Numbered from the stretch's first letter, positions 30,346 to 42,377 are shown. The stretch is DNA of 64,000 nucleotides from Juglans regia (GCF_001411555.2 NC_049907.1:8502243-8566242), one strand, 5' to 3'. Notes: generated by a model from the sequence alone, not told the origin. Numbers and translations are program-made.

Positions 30346-30576
30346 TCAGAGAAACCTCCTCCTAAAATTCCTAGTAGTGGTTTGATATGATCGCATCAGA
30401 AGTCCAACGCCAATTCCTATACCAAGACACATCCCAAGACCAATACCAACACCAACTCTAACACCAGCATTAAACCAAGAGAGTTGGCCATCCTCGCCAT
30501 AGTACATATCTTCAGGGTAAAAACCATGTCCAATCTTCCCATCAGGCTCAGAATCTTCAACATCTGAGTCCGTGAT
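30346..30576 (-). CDS. At1g01500-like gene, exon 2
   Basis: Acceptor attttgcag before ATCACGGAC in phase 0; 76 codons plus stop. It contains the glycine-rich hydrophobic segment and the basic C-terminus. Confidence 0.9.
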   Translation of the reverse strand: MTDSDVEDSEPDGKIGHGFYPEDMYYGEDGQLSWFNAGVRVGVGIGLGMCLGIGIGVGLLMRSYQTTTRNFRRRFL

Positions 30577-32372
30577 CTGCAAAATTCCCAAGAGAGGATT
30601 GATTACAAATCATTCCATTTAAAAGAAAATATTTTTTCCTGGCCCAAAAGTTCAGCTAAATTTCAAATGTTCTCTTTCCCTCAACTGGAAATGAAACATG
30701 GCTACCAGTAAAGAAGAAAAACTGCCAACAAAAATTGGAATGGAAAATAAAAATAATTTTGATGTTCTCTAAAATCACATGAACAATTATCTGGATAAAG
30801 TTTTTGAAGTGCTTTTCTGCATTGCATAATATTTTGCTGAATTTAAGGACAAAAAATCCATACTCTCTCCACCCCAAACTACACAGATAAAAGTTTCCAA
30901 AATGAATTAACATTTTCCAAGATTGAACTCTATTCATATCAATAAAATTTACCTCTTCCTTATTAAAAAAAAAAGACTGAACTCTGAAAATTTTATATTT
31001 CAAACTTGCCTATTTTCAAGTTTAATCCACTTTACTTGCACATTTATGGGCATCTTCGAAAGATTTTTTTTCCATTAAAATATGTGTCATAGTGACGTAA
31101 AGTGTCAAAAAACAGATTGAAGAAGACCCTTACACCAATCCAATACACAATCCGAACACAAGTTTCCATTTTTCCACATAACGAAAAAGCAGAGAATCTA
31201 AGTTCCCATGTAGCAGACTGCAAGTTGCTGAATCTAGGACCAAACTAGAAGAAGCTTAAGGAAAACTAGAAGAAGGTTAATAACAAAAATAACTATTCAA
31301 GGAAACGTTTCTCGACTAGGATCCAAACCAAACCGATAAGATCCAGAATAAAACAAATGCTAAAAAGCCACAGATTACAAGTTCGCAATTCCAAGCCTAC
31401 ATCACCAATGCCTAACTTAAACACAAGTCCAGTTTCTGGTCACGCATTAAACCTGGTACTAAAAATAAAGCTTCCAATGCATCGAAAAGGGCTTAGTTCT
31501 GTTACTATAATATTTCTGTAATGAACCAATTTCGCCCGGAACTTATTGCTACTTCAAGCACCAATATACAAAATTAACAAAGTGTTTTACAATGTAACCC
31601 AATTAGATGCACGTACATTCTAAAATCAAACAAACCCATAAACAATAAAAATTTAAAAAGACAATATCAATACCTGCCCTTTCCTATGTCGAACCAACCC
31701 ATTAGCATTGCGTTGTTCCTTCCCCATTTCTTCATCCTCCGGAATGGCATCAAGAAAAGGATGCCTCACCGCCTTCCGCCTCGGACTAATCTGAATAGTC
31801 TTGGTCAAAATCACAGGCACTCCCGAGCAACAGCCGGCGATATAAACCTCAAATGATGGCGAGGAAACCCCGAGCTTCGGCTGGAAAAACGTCGAGGAAC
31901 CAGAACCGATCGACGCTGACATATAACAGTCCATACTCCAGCCTGTCCTCGCTTTGTTGTCCAACCCCGCACACCCATTTCCCCAATCCGATTCCATTCG
32001 CTCCAAAGACCCGCACAGAATCAAGTCCTGGTTCTCGTAAACTTCGAACTCGACCCCGCCAGCGACCCTGACAGTATCAGTGCTCACGTAGGTTACCTCC
32101 GATGACTCCTTGTCGAGCCGGTCGCGCCGAAGGGTCAGTGACGTAGATTCCGAGGCAGGTACCCGGGAATTGTTGATTTCGAGCGAGGTACCGATCTCGC
32201 GGCGGAGGTGGTGCAGCGTGAGGTGGCTCGGGACGCTGTTGATCAAGCACGGAGAGATCCGCACGTAGAAAAGCCGGGTTTCGAACAAAGCCGAGTGGTT
32301 CATATACGGTCCGTTAGAGAATCTGTACGAATTGGAGATCTCCGTTGACGATTCTTCATCCAAATTGTCCAT
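30346..32372 (-). CDS. At1g01500-family protein, function unknown, C-terminal membrane segment
   Basis: Two exons, 32372-31674 (699 bp) and 30576-30346 (231 bp), are joined by a 1097-bp GT-AG intron and give 309 aa. I recognise the family from Arabidopsis At1g01500 (about 327 aa). It is sometimes labelled erythronate-4-phosphate dehydrogenase family, but I see no dehydrogenase or nucleotide-binding motif. Exon 1 encodes a soluble region starting MDNLDEESSTEISNSYRFSN and containing VEFEVYENQDLILCGSLERM and SPSFEVYIAGCCSGVPVIL. Exon 2 starts ITDSDVEDSEPDGKIGHGFY and carries a glycine-rich hydrophobic segment (about 274-294, pattern GxGxG), then a basic tail RNFRRRFL. A tail-anchored membrane protein is plausible (inference). 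It lies 2.5 kb from AN on the same strand. Confidence 0.9.
31674..32372 (-). CDS. At1g01500-like gene, exon 1
   Basis: 233 codons from ATG to HRKGQ, with donor CAG|gtattg. The exon is clearly GC-richer than the adjoining intron. Confidence 0.9.
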
Positions 32373-33035
32373 GCCTTGCCGGAATTGAAGATTGGTATAT
32401 AAAAGTAGGGCTTCGAAAACAAAACCGGACCCTAAACGTTATCAAACAGCGCAAGGTTCTCTATTTGTCTTTTATTTGCGTCTTGGAACTCGCAGTAAAC
32501 GAGATAGAAAGAAAAGGAAACAGGTCGTTGCGCAAAACTTGATTCGCGGAATGCAGTTTTGGGAAGCGTCGGAAAGAATCCAAAATCCTGAGGTGAAAAT
32601 TTTGGGAAATGAGAGAAGAATGAAAGCAACAGAAACGAATTAACGCTCTTGCAGGAAATGGGGCTTTCTGGAAGCGACGGAAAACAAGAAATCTTTGTAG
32701 CCAAACAGAGGTTTAGGTGAGGTGGAGGGTGGAGGTGGAGGTGGAGGCGTTGAGGGGGGTTTTGGTTTCAAGGAATCTCTGGGAGTTTCTTTCTTTTCTC
32801 GGGATGTCAGTTAGGGAAGAGGTCAAAAAATTATGGAGAACGAGTATTGAGACACGAATCGTTTTGACAGTTTTGAGCTGGAGCAATCTAACGGCGAGTA
32901 TGCCAAAAACTTGTTGGGCTCACACGAAGACAGGGCCCATTCTTTCTTTGTACGAACAAGTTCACCGACCCATAAAGCCCACAAGATCTTGGAGAGCACA
33001 AATCGCATAGTAACATTGTAGGACTATTATATTTA
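32373..33035 (-). promoter_or_regulatory. 5' region of the At1g01500-like gene with GGTGGA repeats
   Basis: Non-coding, moderately GC-rich sequence upstream of the start. A short purine-rich tandem run, ggtggaggtggaggtggagg, lies at about 32723-32750 (pyrimidine-rich on the gene's sense strand). No TATA box is certain. Beyond 33035 a MITE begins. Confidence 0.4.
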
Positions 33036-33452
33036 GGTCTCATTTATTTTTATAATTTCTCTCAACTCAACTAATCTAATCTTATTTAATTATTATAATT
33101 TTTTTAAATTTTTACATAAAATAAAATAAATAATTCAACTTTTTCAAATTTAAAAAAAAATAATATTAAAAAAAATATATTCTAACAATATTTTATGAGT
33201 AGTGCTACATGTACTTACAGTTTTACTTATATTTTTACTTATAAGATTCATTTTGTTAGTTTTCTTTTGATACTCAAGTTTTAAATTTTAAATTTTATGA
33301 TTTTCAACGTATCAATAATTGACATGTGGAGAAATAAATTTTTTGTAAGTTTTTCTTAATTACATTTAGCATTTCCCATATTTTATTCAACTTTTAACTT
33401 TAATTTCAACTCATCTCATCTTATCTCATTTGTAAAAACAAACAAGACTTTA
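33036..33452. mobile_element. Family-D MITE containing a nested family-A MITE
   Basis: The outer ends GTCTCATTTATTTTTATAA and, reverse-complemented, GTCTTGTTTGTTTTTACAA form the inverted repeat, followed inside by CTCAACTCAA/GATGAGATGAG words. It is broken at 33197 by the family-A element; the sister copies at 9128 and 47198 show the uninterrupted site. Confidence 0.65.
33197..33377. mobile_element. Family-A MITE, 181 bp, 9-bp target duplication
   Basis: ATATTTTAT flanks it exactly (33188-33196 and 33378-33386). The ends GAGTAGTGCTACATGTACTTA and GGGAAATGCTAAATGTAATTA, read inward, agree at 16 of 21 positions. A second copy lies at 50403-50572 inside the HIPP gene. The 9-bp duplication suggests a Mutator-like source. 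Confidence 0.85.
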
Positions 33453-33877
33453 GAGTATTATTCCAGAAATTTTTTATCGACGCATATATCTTAAATAATA
33501 ATATTTACACACTGACATAATTTAATGTAATCCATCGTATTATAAAACTTTTTTTATAAAATAAATCTAATGGATTGTATTAAGCCACGTTAACAATGTA
33601 ATATTTGTATACATACCTAACATTTTTGTTATTTATTCCAAATACTAGAGCTCTTTTATCTGAGCTCCATCGTCTTCCTTTACCTTGAGTTATCCCGCTT
33701 CCTCAATAATACATTGCATGTGAATCTTAAATGCTAATTGAATAGTAAATTTGTGACAGTTAGTTACCATGAACATCATCAATGTGTCAATAGTCAAGCA
33801 CCTCCTTCAGAAGATAGTAGAGTACTGAAGTTCATAGTAATTTTTATAATAAAACATGCATTAAAATCAAACTACTA

Positions 33878-33899
33878 CTTATAAAAAAAAAAAAAAAAT
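33878..33899 (+). mobile_element. Tail-only LINE insertion scar (22 bp)
   Basis: The 11-mer TCAAACTACTA (33867-33877 and 33900-33910) flanks only cttat followed by a run of A. This is a second case, in plus orientation, of a target duplication around little more than a LINE poly(A) tail. Confidence 0.6.
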
Positions 33900-34242
33900 T
33901 CAAACTACTAGAGATACAAAAGAAAGGGGTGTGGTAACCCAAAAAAAAATCTCATTACAATGATAGTAGTGCTCGAAGGGAGGGGTTAAAATAAAAAAGA
34001 AATGGGTGATAAATTATAGGTTTGGACTATCAAAGGTGGTCGTTTGCTTTGATCCAAACAAATGGATGAAGTGATTATAAATTTAAACCACAACATAAGA
34101 AAAGACATTGCGATTAATGTCTGTTCTGGTTTTTTCATAAGAGAACTCTACTCTCACTACCTCCATACAAAGACCATATTATAGCGATAGCAATGTTCAA
34201 ATGAAGAACGGGTAAACTAAAAAGAAATGGCCAATGAACTAT

Positions 34243-34408
34243 GAAAAATGATAGTTGCAGTCTTGAGTGTGCAAGCACCACACAATTACTTAAAAAAAAA
34301 AATACAGGACCCACGTAAAAAAAATTAATTTTTTAACAGTGGACCTCACTCTTTTTCGAAACGACTGTACGACACTTACATACTCTATGATTATATGTAA
34401 TATTACTC
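34243..34408. mobile_element. Family-B MITE
   Basis: It shares with the other B copies the end GAAAAATGATAGTTGCAGTC, a central GACCCACGTAAAAA / TTAATTTTTTAA part, and the opposite end GTAATATTACTC. Flanks ATGAACTAT (34234-34242) and ATAAACTAT (34409-34417) match at 8 of 9. Confidence 0.75.
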
Positions 34409-35046
34409 ATAAACTATAGGTTCGAGCCCTCCAAGAAGGGGATCGTCAAAGGCAATTTGTTTTGATCGAGCAAGTGGATGAATTGGTTATGATTTCAAAC
34501 CACAAGTACCAAAAGAAAAACATTATGATCGTTTGTTTGGGACTTTTTGTAGGGTAACTCTACTTACCAAACCTTCGTGTATTCATTCAAAAAAAGCATA
34601 AACATATATAGTGGGATGGTTAGAAATAGAAAAATCTGATCATTGGCTACACCTAAAAAATTATTTCCCACTGTACTGGTGCGTGAAAACCATGAACTAG
34701 CAAGAATGGAGTGAAATCTGCTGGAGTCCAGCGTGTGATCATTGAAATTACAGAATCATAGAGGCATGCAAGCCACACATGTTTGTCAAACAACAGAAAG
34801 TTTTGGCCAATCTTTGTAGCTTGGCATCTCGAGAGTGTGGTAGCATGGCGTGTGTACTCTTTTGATAGTCAAAAGGTGACAAATAATGCATTTTCTGACT
34901 TTGTAAATAATTTTTTTTTTTCCAAAAATAAAATAAAAATAAAAAAGAGAGGAAAAAACTATATGAACAATGGACTTGTGCAAGGAGAAGAGGAGGTAGT
35001 TGGAATAGGATTTTTAGATAGGAGACGGGTTTGTAGAGACAAAGGT

Positions 35047-35088
<42 letters not shown>

Positions 35089-36180
35089 TTCCTCCATATA
35101 TAGTAATTCACCCATGTTGGTCATGTGATTCTCCTCGAGCAAGTGAGGCCTTCGTGATCTAATTTTACAAACGTTTATTTCGTGCAACCCTTTATTTTTT
35201 TGAGTAATGTTAGGTTGTCGTCTAGCAGTGACGGCTGGGCCTCGTGCCGCTATACAAAACTTAACTTTTTTATGTTTTTATTTTTTATTATTTTTTTAAC
35301 ATCTTTAAACATTTTTAAAAAATAAAAAATATATCAATACATTAATAGTCACTTTCTTAATCAATAAATAAAAATATTAATAAAAAATTAAACACATGAG
35401 TGGTCAAAATCAAAAAATAAAATGAGAGGACATACTAATATTTTTTTTTTTTTATCTTCATGTCAAGAGTAGGACAGAACCAAATACTTAGTCCATTTCT
35501 AGTATTTATTTCTTTTTTAATAGCCACTAAATGCATTAATTCTCCTATTCCACTTGATTTTTTCTTGATGAATTATAAATTTCCCGGAAGAAATAAAAAT
35601 AAAAATGGGAAGACCTAAACAAAAGCTTTGTGCACTGAATGGAGAAATTGAAGCTGATCACATGCATATAATATTATATTATAACGTGCAATTTAAATAA
35701 AATTAAAATAAAAAATAAGGTGGGTTTGGTATTGCCACAAGAAATAATAATCATTATACACAAGACGAAATATAGTCGATATGAAAGCCGAACCACAGGC
35801 ATCATTGTCACTCTTGAAAGTTTTTGAAACCCCCCAACTTATAATTATTTTTCACTTTTTTCTTTTTGGTCCCTTTTTTTCTGATCCGTTTATTAATGAA
35901 ATCTATCTATAACTTTATGAGAGTCATGATTAAAAATAAAATAAATTACTTGAAATTCTGAAAATTTTTTAGCCATCTGGAATGAGGCTATGGCGTGTGT
36001 GTGTATGGAGTTCCCAGGTGGGCCAAAGCCTATATAGATTATCCATGCAAACTAGGTAGGCCGGCTACTTTACCACTCCACTTGCTCGACACGACTAGAT
36101 TCGGACATAAATGTCACCCTCTCGTCAATCTCACCCACAAAAAGTAGGAAAGCTTCACTGTTTGTACTTTCTGTTTCTTA
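34409..36180. other. AT-rich intergenic DNA with an AT microsatellite
   Basis: A (TA)n run lies at about 35050-35083. No gene or repeat boundary was recognised in the rest. Confidence 0.5.
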
Positions 36181-36299
36181 CAGATAATTACATGCACGTA
36201 CCTTAAATAGATTTATGCACCTTCAAAAATTTCCATAACTATAAACAATATTTTTATAAATTTAAAATTATATTATTCATTCTTCAAATTTTATTTTAT

Positions 36300-36590
36300 T
36301 ATTTTTCTCTCTCATTGCCCCTCTCTATCTCTCTCTACTAACGGAAATAAACCATATCTCAAAACTTCTCTCTCCTTACTCTCTCTCTCTCGACACCAAT
36401 TCAGACTAAGATTCGAAAGAAAAAATTTTGCTCTCGACACCGACACCAACACCAACAAGTGCTCATCAACGACACCAACGAGTGCTCTCTTTCTTCGTAT
36501 TTGTCATCCTCACCGTCATTGCACATCCTCTATCGGCACAACACTTCATTACTGTTACGTCTCTTCAATATCGAATATAAGGTAAACTCG
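36300..36590 (+). other. CT-rich, leader-like stretch ending at a possible splice donor
   Basis: A pyrimidine-rich run (ctctctctctctcgacacc, about 36378-36398) is followed by repeated acaccaac/cgacacc words and then AATATAAG|gtaaac at about 36581. This resembles a 5' UTR with first intron, but I find no ORF to attach. It could be a captured gene leader in a transposon or an unannotated non-coding transcript. Confidence 0.3.
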
Positions 36591-37255
36591 AATTTTCTCT
36601 TTTTTTTTTTCTTTGAAGTTTTTATTAGTATAGAAGGGTTGATTTTTAGTATAGATGTGTTTTTAATGAGTGTCTAATATAGCATTGTTTTTTACTATTT
36701 TTAATGGGTGATTTTAGATATTTTCTTTTCTATTTTTAATCGGTTCATTTTAAGATTTTTTTTACAAAATTTGTTTGTATTAAGTTTAATTAGGGATTCA
36801 AATCTAGTACAATCGATATTTTTTGTGGAGCATGTTTGCAATCGTTGTGATCAGATTGTTTATTAATTTTCTCCAAGAATTTCAAAACTTTGTTTTGTTA
36901 AAAGAGTTTACTTTTATAAAATGTTTGTGTCAACCCAATAATTTTATCATAGAAAAAAACTATCATGTTCTTACTCGCTTTCTATACCACTCCATAATTG
37001 ATATATAAGATTCCTCCGCATTGAATAGACGTACGATTCAACAAGGAAGATTCATCCTATATAAACTCATGAATATGCATGATGTGATGATCCGATCAGT
37101 GATTAGTGCATGCAGGGCTAGCTTTACGTACGTACGTTAGATCACCCACTGCATGTGTATGGTAACATTAATTTCGACTCATGTTATTATTGATCTATCA
37201 TGCATATTTCTGTTCATGAAAACGGCAATAGCTAGCTATATGTATATATATATAT
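36591..37255. other. AT-rich intergenic DNA
   Basis: No coding or repeat structure recognised. Confidence 0.4.
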
Positions 37256-37430
37256 AGTAATATTATACACAATCGTGAAATGTATAAATATTGTATATGA
37301 GTCGTTTTAAAAAGGAATAAGGTTTACTGTTAAAAAATTAATTTATTTTTATGTAGGTCTTATATTTATTTATTTTTTTTAAAGTGACTGTACGATATTT
37401 ACACACTCACGATTGTAAGTATCATTTCTC
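37256..37430. mobile_element. Family-B MITE (opposite orientation)
   Basis: It begins AGTAATATTATACACAATCGT and ends CACGATTGTAAGTATCATTTC, the reverse of the other B copies. The flanks are both TATATATAT-type repeats, so the duplication cannot be fixed. Confidence 0.65.
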
Positions 37431-38579
37431 ATATATATATATATATATATTGAGAGGGAGCCGTAGTACGTGATGATTTGCATATGTTAGTGAAAAAGCT
37501 TACAGAAATTTATGATATTGGGAGACAAGGTAGCATGCATGGAGGAGAAAGTTGAAGGAAAATATAAGGTTGTTGTTGTTGTTATTTTATTTTTTATTTT
37601 TATTTATTTATTTTACATTTGAAAAAAGATCAAATTTCATTATAATGACCTTTAAAATAGTAAAGTCTTATAATTTTTTAGCCCTAATATGTCTCAATTA
37701 ACCAGTCTATTAATTTCAGAATGATCAGCTTTTTTTCACCTATTCTGAGTGCAGATGGCATTTGATTGGATGAAAAAAAATGTGAAAGTATTTCATATAT
37801 ATATATACAAATGTATATTATTAATTTATCATCTTTACACTACACACTAATATTTAATTTATCATTTTTATCCTTTTATTTAAATACACATATTTACATT
37901 AATATCTATGTATTTAAATAAAAAAATAAATCATATATAAATGTGTAATATAGAAAATAATAAATAAAATTATATATATATATCCCTTGTATTATAAAAG
38001 CAGCTATTAACATGTGAATAGTAGTTTGTTATTTTCGGAAAAATTATCTTTTTGACCATGAGGTTTTTTTTTTATGAGCAGAGAAAAACGACCTTTTTGA
38101 CTTTAAGGTTTGTGCTTGATGAGCAAAATTACCTCTTTGTTGTCGAGGGTCAAATGTGTTTGTTGAATAAAATTACCTCTTTATTATTGAGATTTGTGTT
38201 TGAGGGTTGCCGTTTTGTCCACAAGGTTCTAAAATATTTTCTGTTTGGCATACAAAATTACTGAGGTCTTCATTTAGATGATTAGTGCCTCTAATTGCCT
38301 TTTTCTTTTATTTTTCTTACGGTTTATTTTGCCTTAATTAAATTATATTGTCTCTTAAATAAAATTACATTTTTATAAATGAGATTTCTTTTGGGAAAAT
38401 TTTAGGTAAATTTGGTCATCCCCTTGTCCTAGAGAATGTCAAACTAATGTTCTATTCTTGATCATTTCTATTTTACATTTTCATTAATTTAGTTCATAAC
38501 ATTAACTTTTAAGCTCATCTTGATATATACAAACAATGTAGTGTAAGGGATAAAATATATCATGCCTATAGTGTTTTCT

Positions 38580-39184
38580 ATACCCAGCCCAAAGGGAGGG
38601 ACTCATCAAAAGGAAGAAAAAGAGAGAGAAGGAGACAAAGGACTGAGGGAGTGTAGAATGTCAGGAGGGAAAATGGGTGATGTGACATCAAGAAAAGGTG
38701 AAAGGACGTAAAGTAAGGGGGTAGAAGATAAAAGGCATAGACATAGACGACTTCGAGGACTTTTGGCCAAACTTCTTCTAAAAGGCTTCTTCAACCTCAC
38801 GACAGGAGCTCCAGGAACAATATCTCTATTAGAAGATAGTCATCTAGAACCTATTGTACAGTGAGAATGAGAGACCATGAGAGACTATAAAACACGCTTA
38901 TTATAGTGGATCTTTCCCTCCCCAAAACCCAGTAGATGCAGGTCTAGTGCCGAACCACATAAATATGTATGTTCATATCTCTTTATCTTTCTTGCATTTA
39001 CTACATATTCACTGTCATGGATATATGCACGGACACGGTATAGCCGCACTAGACCACTATCGAGGACTCCACACCACACCGATCGAGGCCCAGATCGTCA
39101 TAGCAGGCCAGAAATGACTTTTTCTCTCATTCTGACCTGTTGTGGCGTTTTTATGCATTAACACCTAGGCATGAACCTTGCAGT

Positions 39185-39185
<1 letters not shown>
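38580..39185. mobile_element. Possible solo LTR or LTR-retrotransposon remnant
   Basis: The stretch GTCTAGTGCCGAACCACATA followed by a T/C-rich ctctttatctttcttgc region resembles the U5 part of plant LTRs. The composition differs from the AT-rich flanks. Clear TG/CA ends and target duplications were not found, so this is tentative. A (TA)n run follows at 39187-39217. Confidence 0.35.
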
Positions 39186-39219
<34 letters not shown>

Positions 39220-39669
39220 GAGTTGGAAATACCAATTTTATGAATAAAACAAATTTCATTTCCGTAAAACAAGTTAAATATATTCTTGATAGCCGTTTAT
39301 AAAACAAATTCCATATCCATGAAACAAATACATGCCCGCAGCTAACAAATACTAAATCTTACAATGGTTTTATTTATGCCTCTTAATTTAATTTGTTCAA
39401 AAACCATGTTTTGATTCACATATCTAGCCTTAGTTTACTACCTTTGTTACTACCAATTTAATAATTATTTTTTATAATTGACAAAACTCAAAAAAATACT
39501 TTCACATTGTTTAATTCATTAGCATATTAACAATTATTATTTTTCCTCAATGATTTTCAATCTTAATGATTTGTTCTAATTTATATGCATTTTAAAGATT
39601 ATATTTTTTTCATATAAAAAATGCAACAACACTTTCACTTGAACTACGTGCTTTGCATAGTCCGACCGA

Positions 39670-40120
39670 CATATTGTGCAAGAATTTAACCCTTACTTGG
39701 GATCACCGAGTAAGGCCAGTTCGATCGACACATTGAAGAAACATCTTAAGAAAATAAACGTTGTTCAAGATTACCAAACCAAGTCTAGGCCAATGGGCAC
39801 ATTGCTTGGTGATTATTAGCATTGCAAGAAAATCTCTTGCTTGGGATCACTGAACAAGTCCAGTCCGATAGACACACTGGTCAGTAATAACAAGCAACAA
39901 AAAAATTTAATCATTTCTCGAGATCATCAAATAAGACAAGTCCGACTAATACATTGCTCGAAAATTATGAGCATTGCAAAAAAATGACATTTGCTTAGAA
40001 TCATCGATCAAATCTAGTTCGACGAACACACTACTCGAAAATTTCAAGCATTGCAATAAAATAACACTTGCTTGAGACCACCAAGCAAGACGATATATTG
40101 CTCAATTTCGTCATCTTCAA
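39670..40120. repeat. Minisatellite, about six diverged copies of a ~78-bp unit
   Basis: Successive units share the frame ttgcttgggatcac..gagcaagtccagtccga..gacacattgctcg...gagcattgcaa, with starts near 39675, 39745, 39820, 39895, 39972 and 40050. The array lies between related flanks GAACTACGTGCTTTGCAT (about 39643) and GAACATACGTGCCTTGCAT (about 40123). The copies are old, differing at many positions. No coding frame runs through it. Confidence 0.75.
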
Positions 40121-40156
40121 CTGAACATACGTGCCTTGCATGTGAATTTTTACTAG

Positions 40157-40187
<31 letters not shown>

Positions 40188-40319
40188 GTTCTTAGGCATA
40201 CATCTCTTTCATAGCTAGCTAGCTTTCTTTCTTCGTGATTTAAGTTCTAACCTCGTCTAGCTTTTGCATTTATTTAATTTTACCCATAAAGGACAAGAAA
40301 AAAATAAACTTACAAAAAA

Positions 40320-40492
40320 GAAAAATGATATTTGCAGTCGTGAGTGTGCAAGCGTTGTGCAATCGCTTTGAAAAAAATGAATAAATATGGGATCCACATG
40401 AAAAGAAATTAATTTTTTAATAGTAGAGTCCGCTCTTTTTCAAAGCAACTGCACGACATTTGCGCATTCCACAACTGTATGTAGCATTACTC
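40320..40492. mobile_element. Family-B MITE, 173 bp, perfect 9-bp duplication
   Basis: TACAAAAAA flanks it at 40311-40319 and 40493-40501. The ends are GAAAAATGATATTTGCAGTC and, reverse-complemented, GAGTAATGCTACATACAGTT. Confidence 0.85.
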
Positions 40493-40993
40493 TACAAAAA
40501 AAGTCTAGCTTTTCATCTCTCCCCCTCTTAAAGCTACTCATGTTGCCGACGGGAAAGAGCACTTTGTAGACGAGGGTGGATATCTATGGACCATATTAAA
40601 CTCGTGATATTGGCGGTTCTCCTTTTTATAGTTTGCTTTTCTTTTTCAATTAATGAATTATTAATTTTTACAAAAAAGTACATTTGTAGTCTCAATGTTT
40701 AAGAGACTTTACATTATGCATCCACATTCAACTATAAAACACAACTAAAATGTTTAAAAAATAAGTGACTGACGATCAGATCTTAATATATAGATGGTAC
40801 AAAATGTCAATATTTTACACTTAGATAACACGTTGTGATGATAATGTTGATAGTTTATGGTGTGATATGCAAAGCACTTGATAACTCAAAACCAAAATCA
40901 ACTTAAATACATTGCTAAAAGAAATTGAAAGTAAAGTTAGAACTTGTTTGCAAACTTTAGGGAAATCCAAAGCCCCCAAAATGGAAAATGTCT

Positions 40994-41350
40994 AAGTGGA
41001 TGTTTTGTAAATGAGATGAGATGAGATGAAGATTTTGTGAATAATAATGAAATGGTTTATAAATAATAGTGAAATTGTTTGAGTTGGATATTTTATTGGA
41101 TTTTGAAAAATGAGAGAGAAAAAGTTGGAAAAAAAATATTATAAAGTTAAAATATTGTTAGAGTATAATTTTTGTTTTAGAATTTGAAAAAGTTATATTA
41201 TTTTTTGTGTTTTGTTTGAGAGTTTGGAAAAATTGTAATAATTAGATGAAAAAGTTAAATATTTAAAATTGAAAAGTATTTGTATTTGAGTGATATTTTA
41301 AAAGAAAATTATAAGAAACTTTGAAATAAGATGAGATGGTGAAAGTTCCA
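40994..41350. mobile_element. Family-D MITE
   Basis: GAGATGAGATGAGATGAAGA near the left end and AATAAGATGAGATGG at the right, with an AT-rich interior of the family-D type. The boundaries are approximate. Confidence 0.5.
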
Positions 41351-41354
41351 ATGC

Positions 41355-42377
41355 TCATAGCCAAAATAAATTGTGGAAGGTGCTGTGGAAGATGAAAGTT
41401 CCCAATAAAATCAACATCTTTATATAGAGAGCTTGTAGAGAAAGCCTTCCTACCAAATCCAATCTTAGGAAAAGAAGGTGGAGGTTGAGGATAAGTGTGG
41501 TTTTTGTAAGAACAATGTGGAAGATCTTCAGCATGCTTAAATTTACTGCTCTTTCATTTGAGATTTGTGGAACAAATATATTCCTGCTATGCTGAACTTG
41601 GAAGAGGAGATAAATATAATGAATATTGAACTATTTGTGCTGGAGAAGGGAAATATAAATGACCTAGCCATTTTTTTCTTAATAGCTCGGGGCTTTTCGT
41701 ATAGGAGGAACAAGATGACAGCTGAACAAATTCATATTGAACTTACAAAGGTGATTGACTATGCATTGTCTTTGCAGAAAATTCATAGAGACTTGGAATC
41801 TTTACCAAATACAAAATCAAAGACTATTTACTGCTAGAATCCACCCCCCACTGGCTACCTTAAACTAAATGTGGATGGAGCGATGCTTTTTTATCATCAC
41901 AAGGCAGACGTCGGAGCTATTCTCAGAGATGAAAAAAGTGATATTCTAATGGCTACCAACAAAGTGATATTGGGAATGAAGTGAATGATCCAGAAACAAT
42001 TGAGCTTCTTGCTTTGTTTCAAGGCTTACAGTTATGTGCTAATATGGAGCTTTTAAAATTAATTCTAGAAAGTGATTGTCTATTGATGGTAAAGAAATTA
42101 CAAATAGAAGCTCAATCATTTTTAAGTTTGGATAATCTGCAAAAAGAAGTAAAGGGGTTGCTGAAATTCTTTGTTGAGTATAAAATCCAACATGTACATA
42201 GGTTGGGGAATGATGCTTCACATAAGCTTGCACGTTATGTTTAGAATGTTGAGAATGTTGCAATGCGGTGGGATGCGGTTCCAACGACTATTTCTCAAGC
42301 TATTGCGCATGATACTAACATGTTGTAATGGTTTAATCATATTAATGACATGTTCTTGTTATTATAAAAAAAAAACC
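41355..42377 (+). mobile_element. LINE 3' fragment (zf-RVT and RNase H)
   Basis: On the plus strand, YLKLNVDGAML (about 41852) starts an RNase H domain. It continues through ELLALFQGLQLCANMELLKL, ILESDCLLMVKKL and VHRLGNDASHKLARYV (to 42243), and an A-run follows at 42367-42376. Upstream, a broken zf-RVT part (41395-41560) is readable. There are several stops and frameshifts. Confidence 0.75.

Noticed and set aside
31853..32071. Plus-strand ORF opposite the At1g01500-like exon 1
   Set aside because: Antisense shadow within a well-supported coding exon.
34748..35103. ORFs over the TA microsatellite giving Tyr-Ile repeats
   Set aside because: Translation of a simple (TA)n repeat.
39670..40120. 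CRISPR-like array
   Set aside because: A eukaryotic genome, and the units are contiguous diverged tandem repeats without unique spacers.
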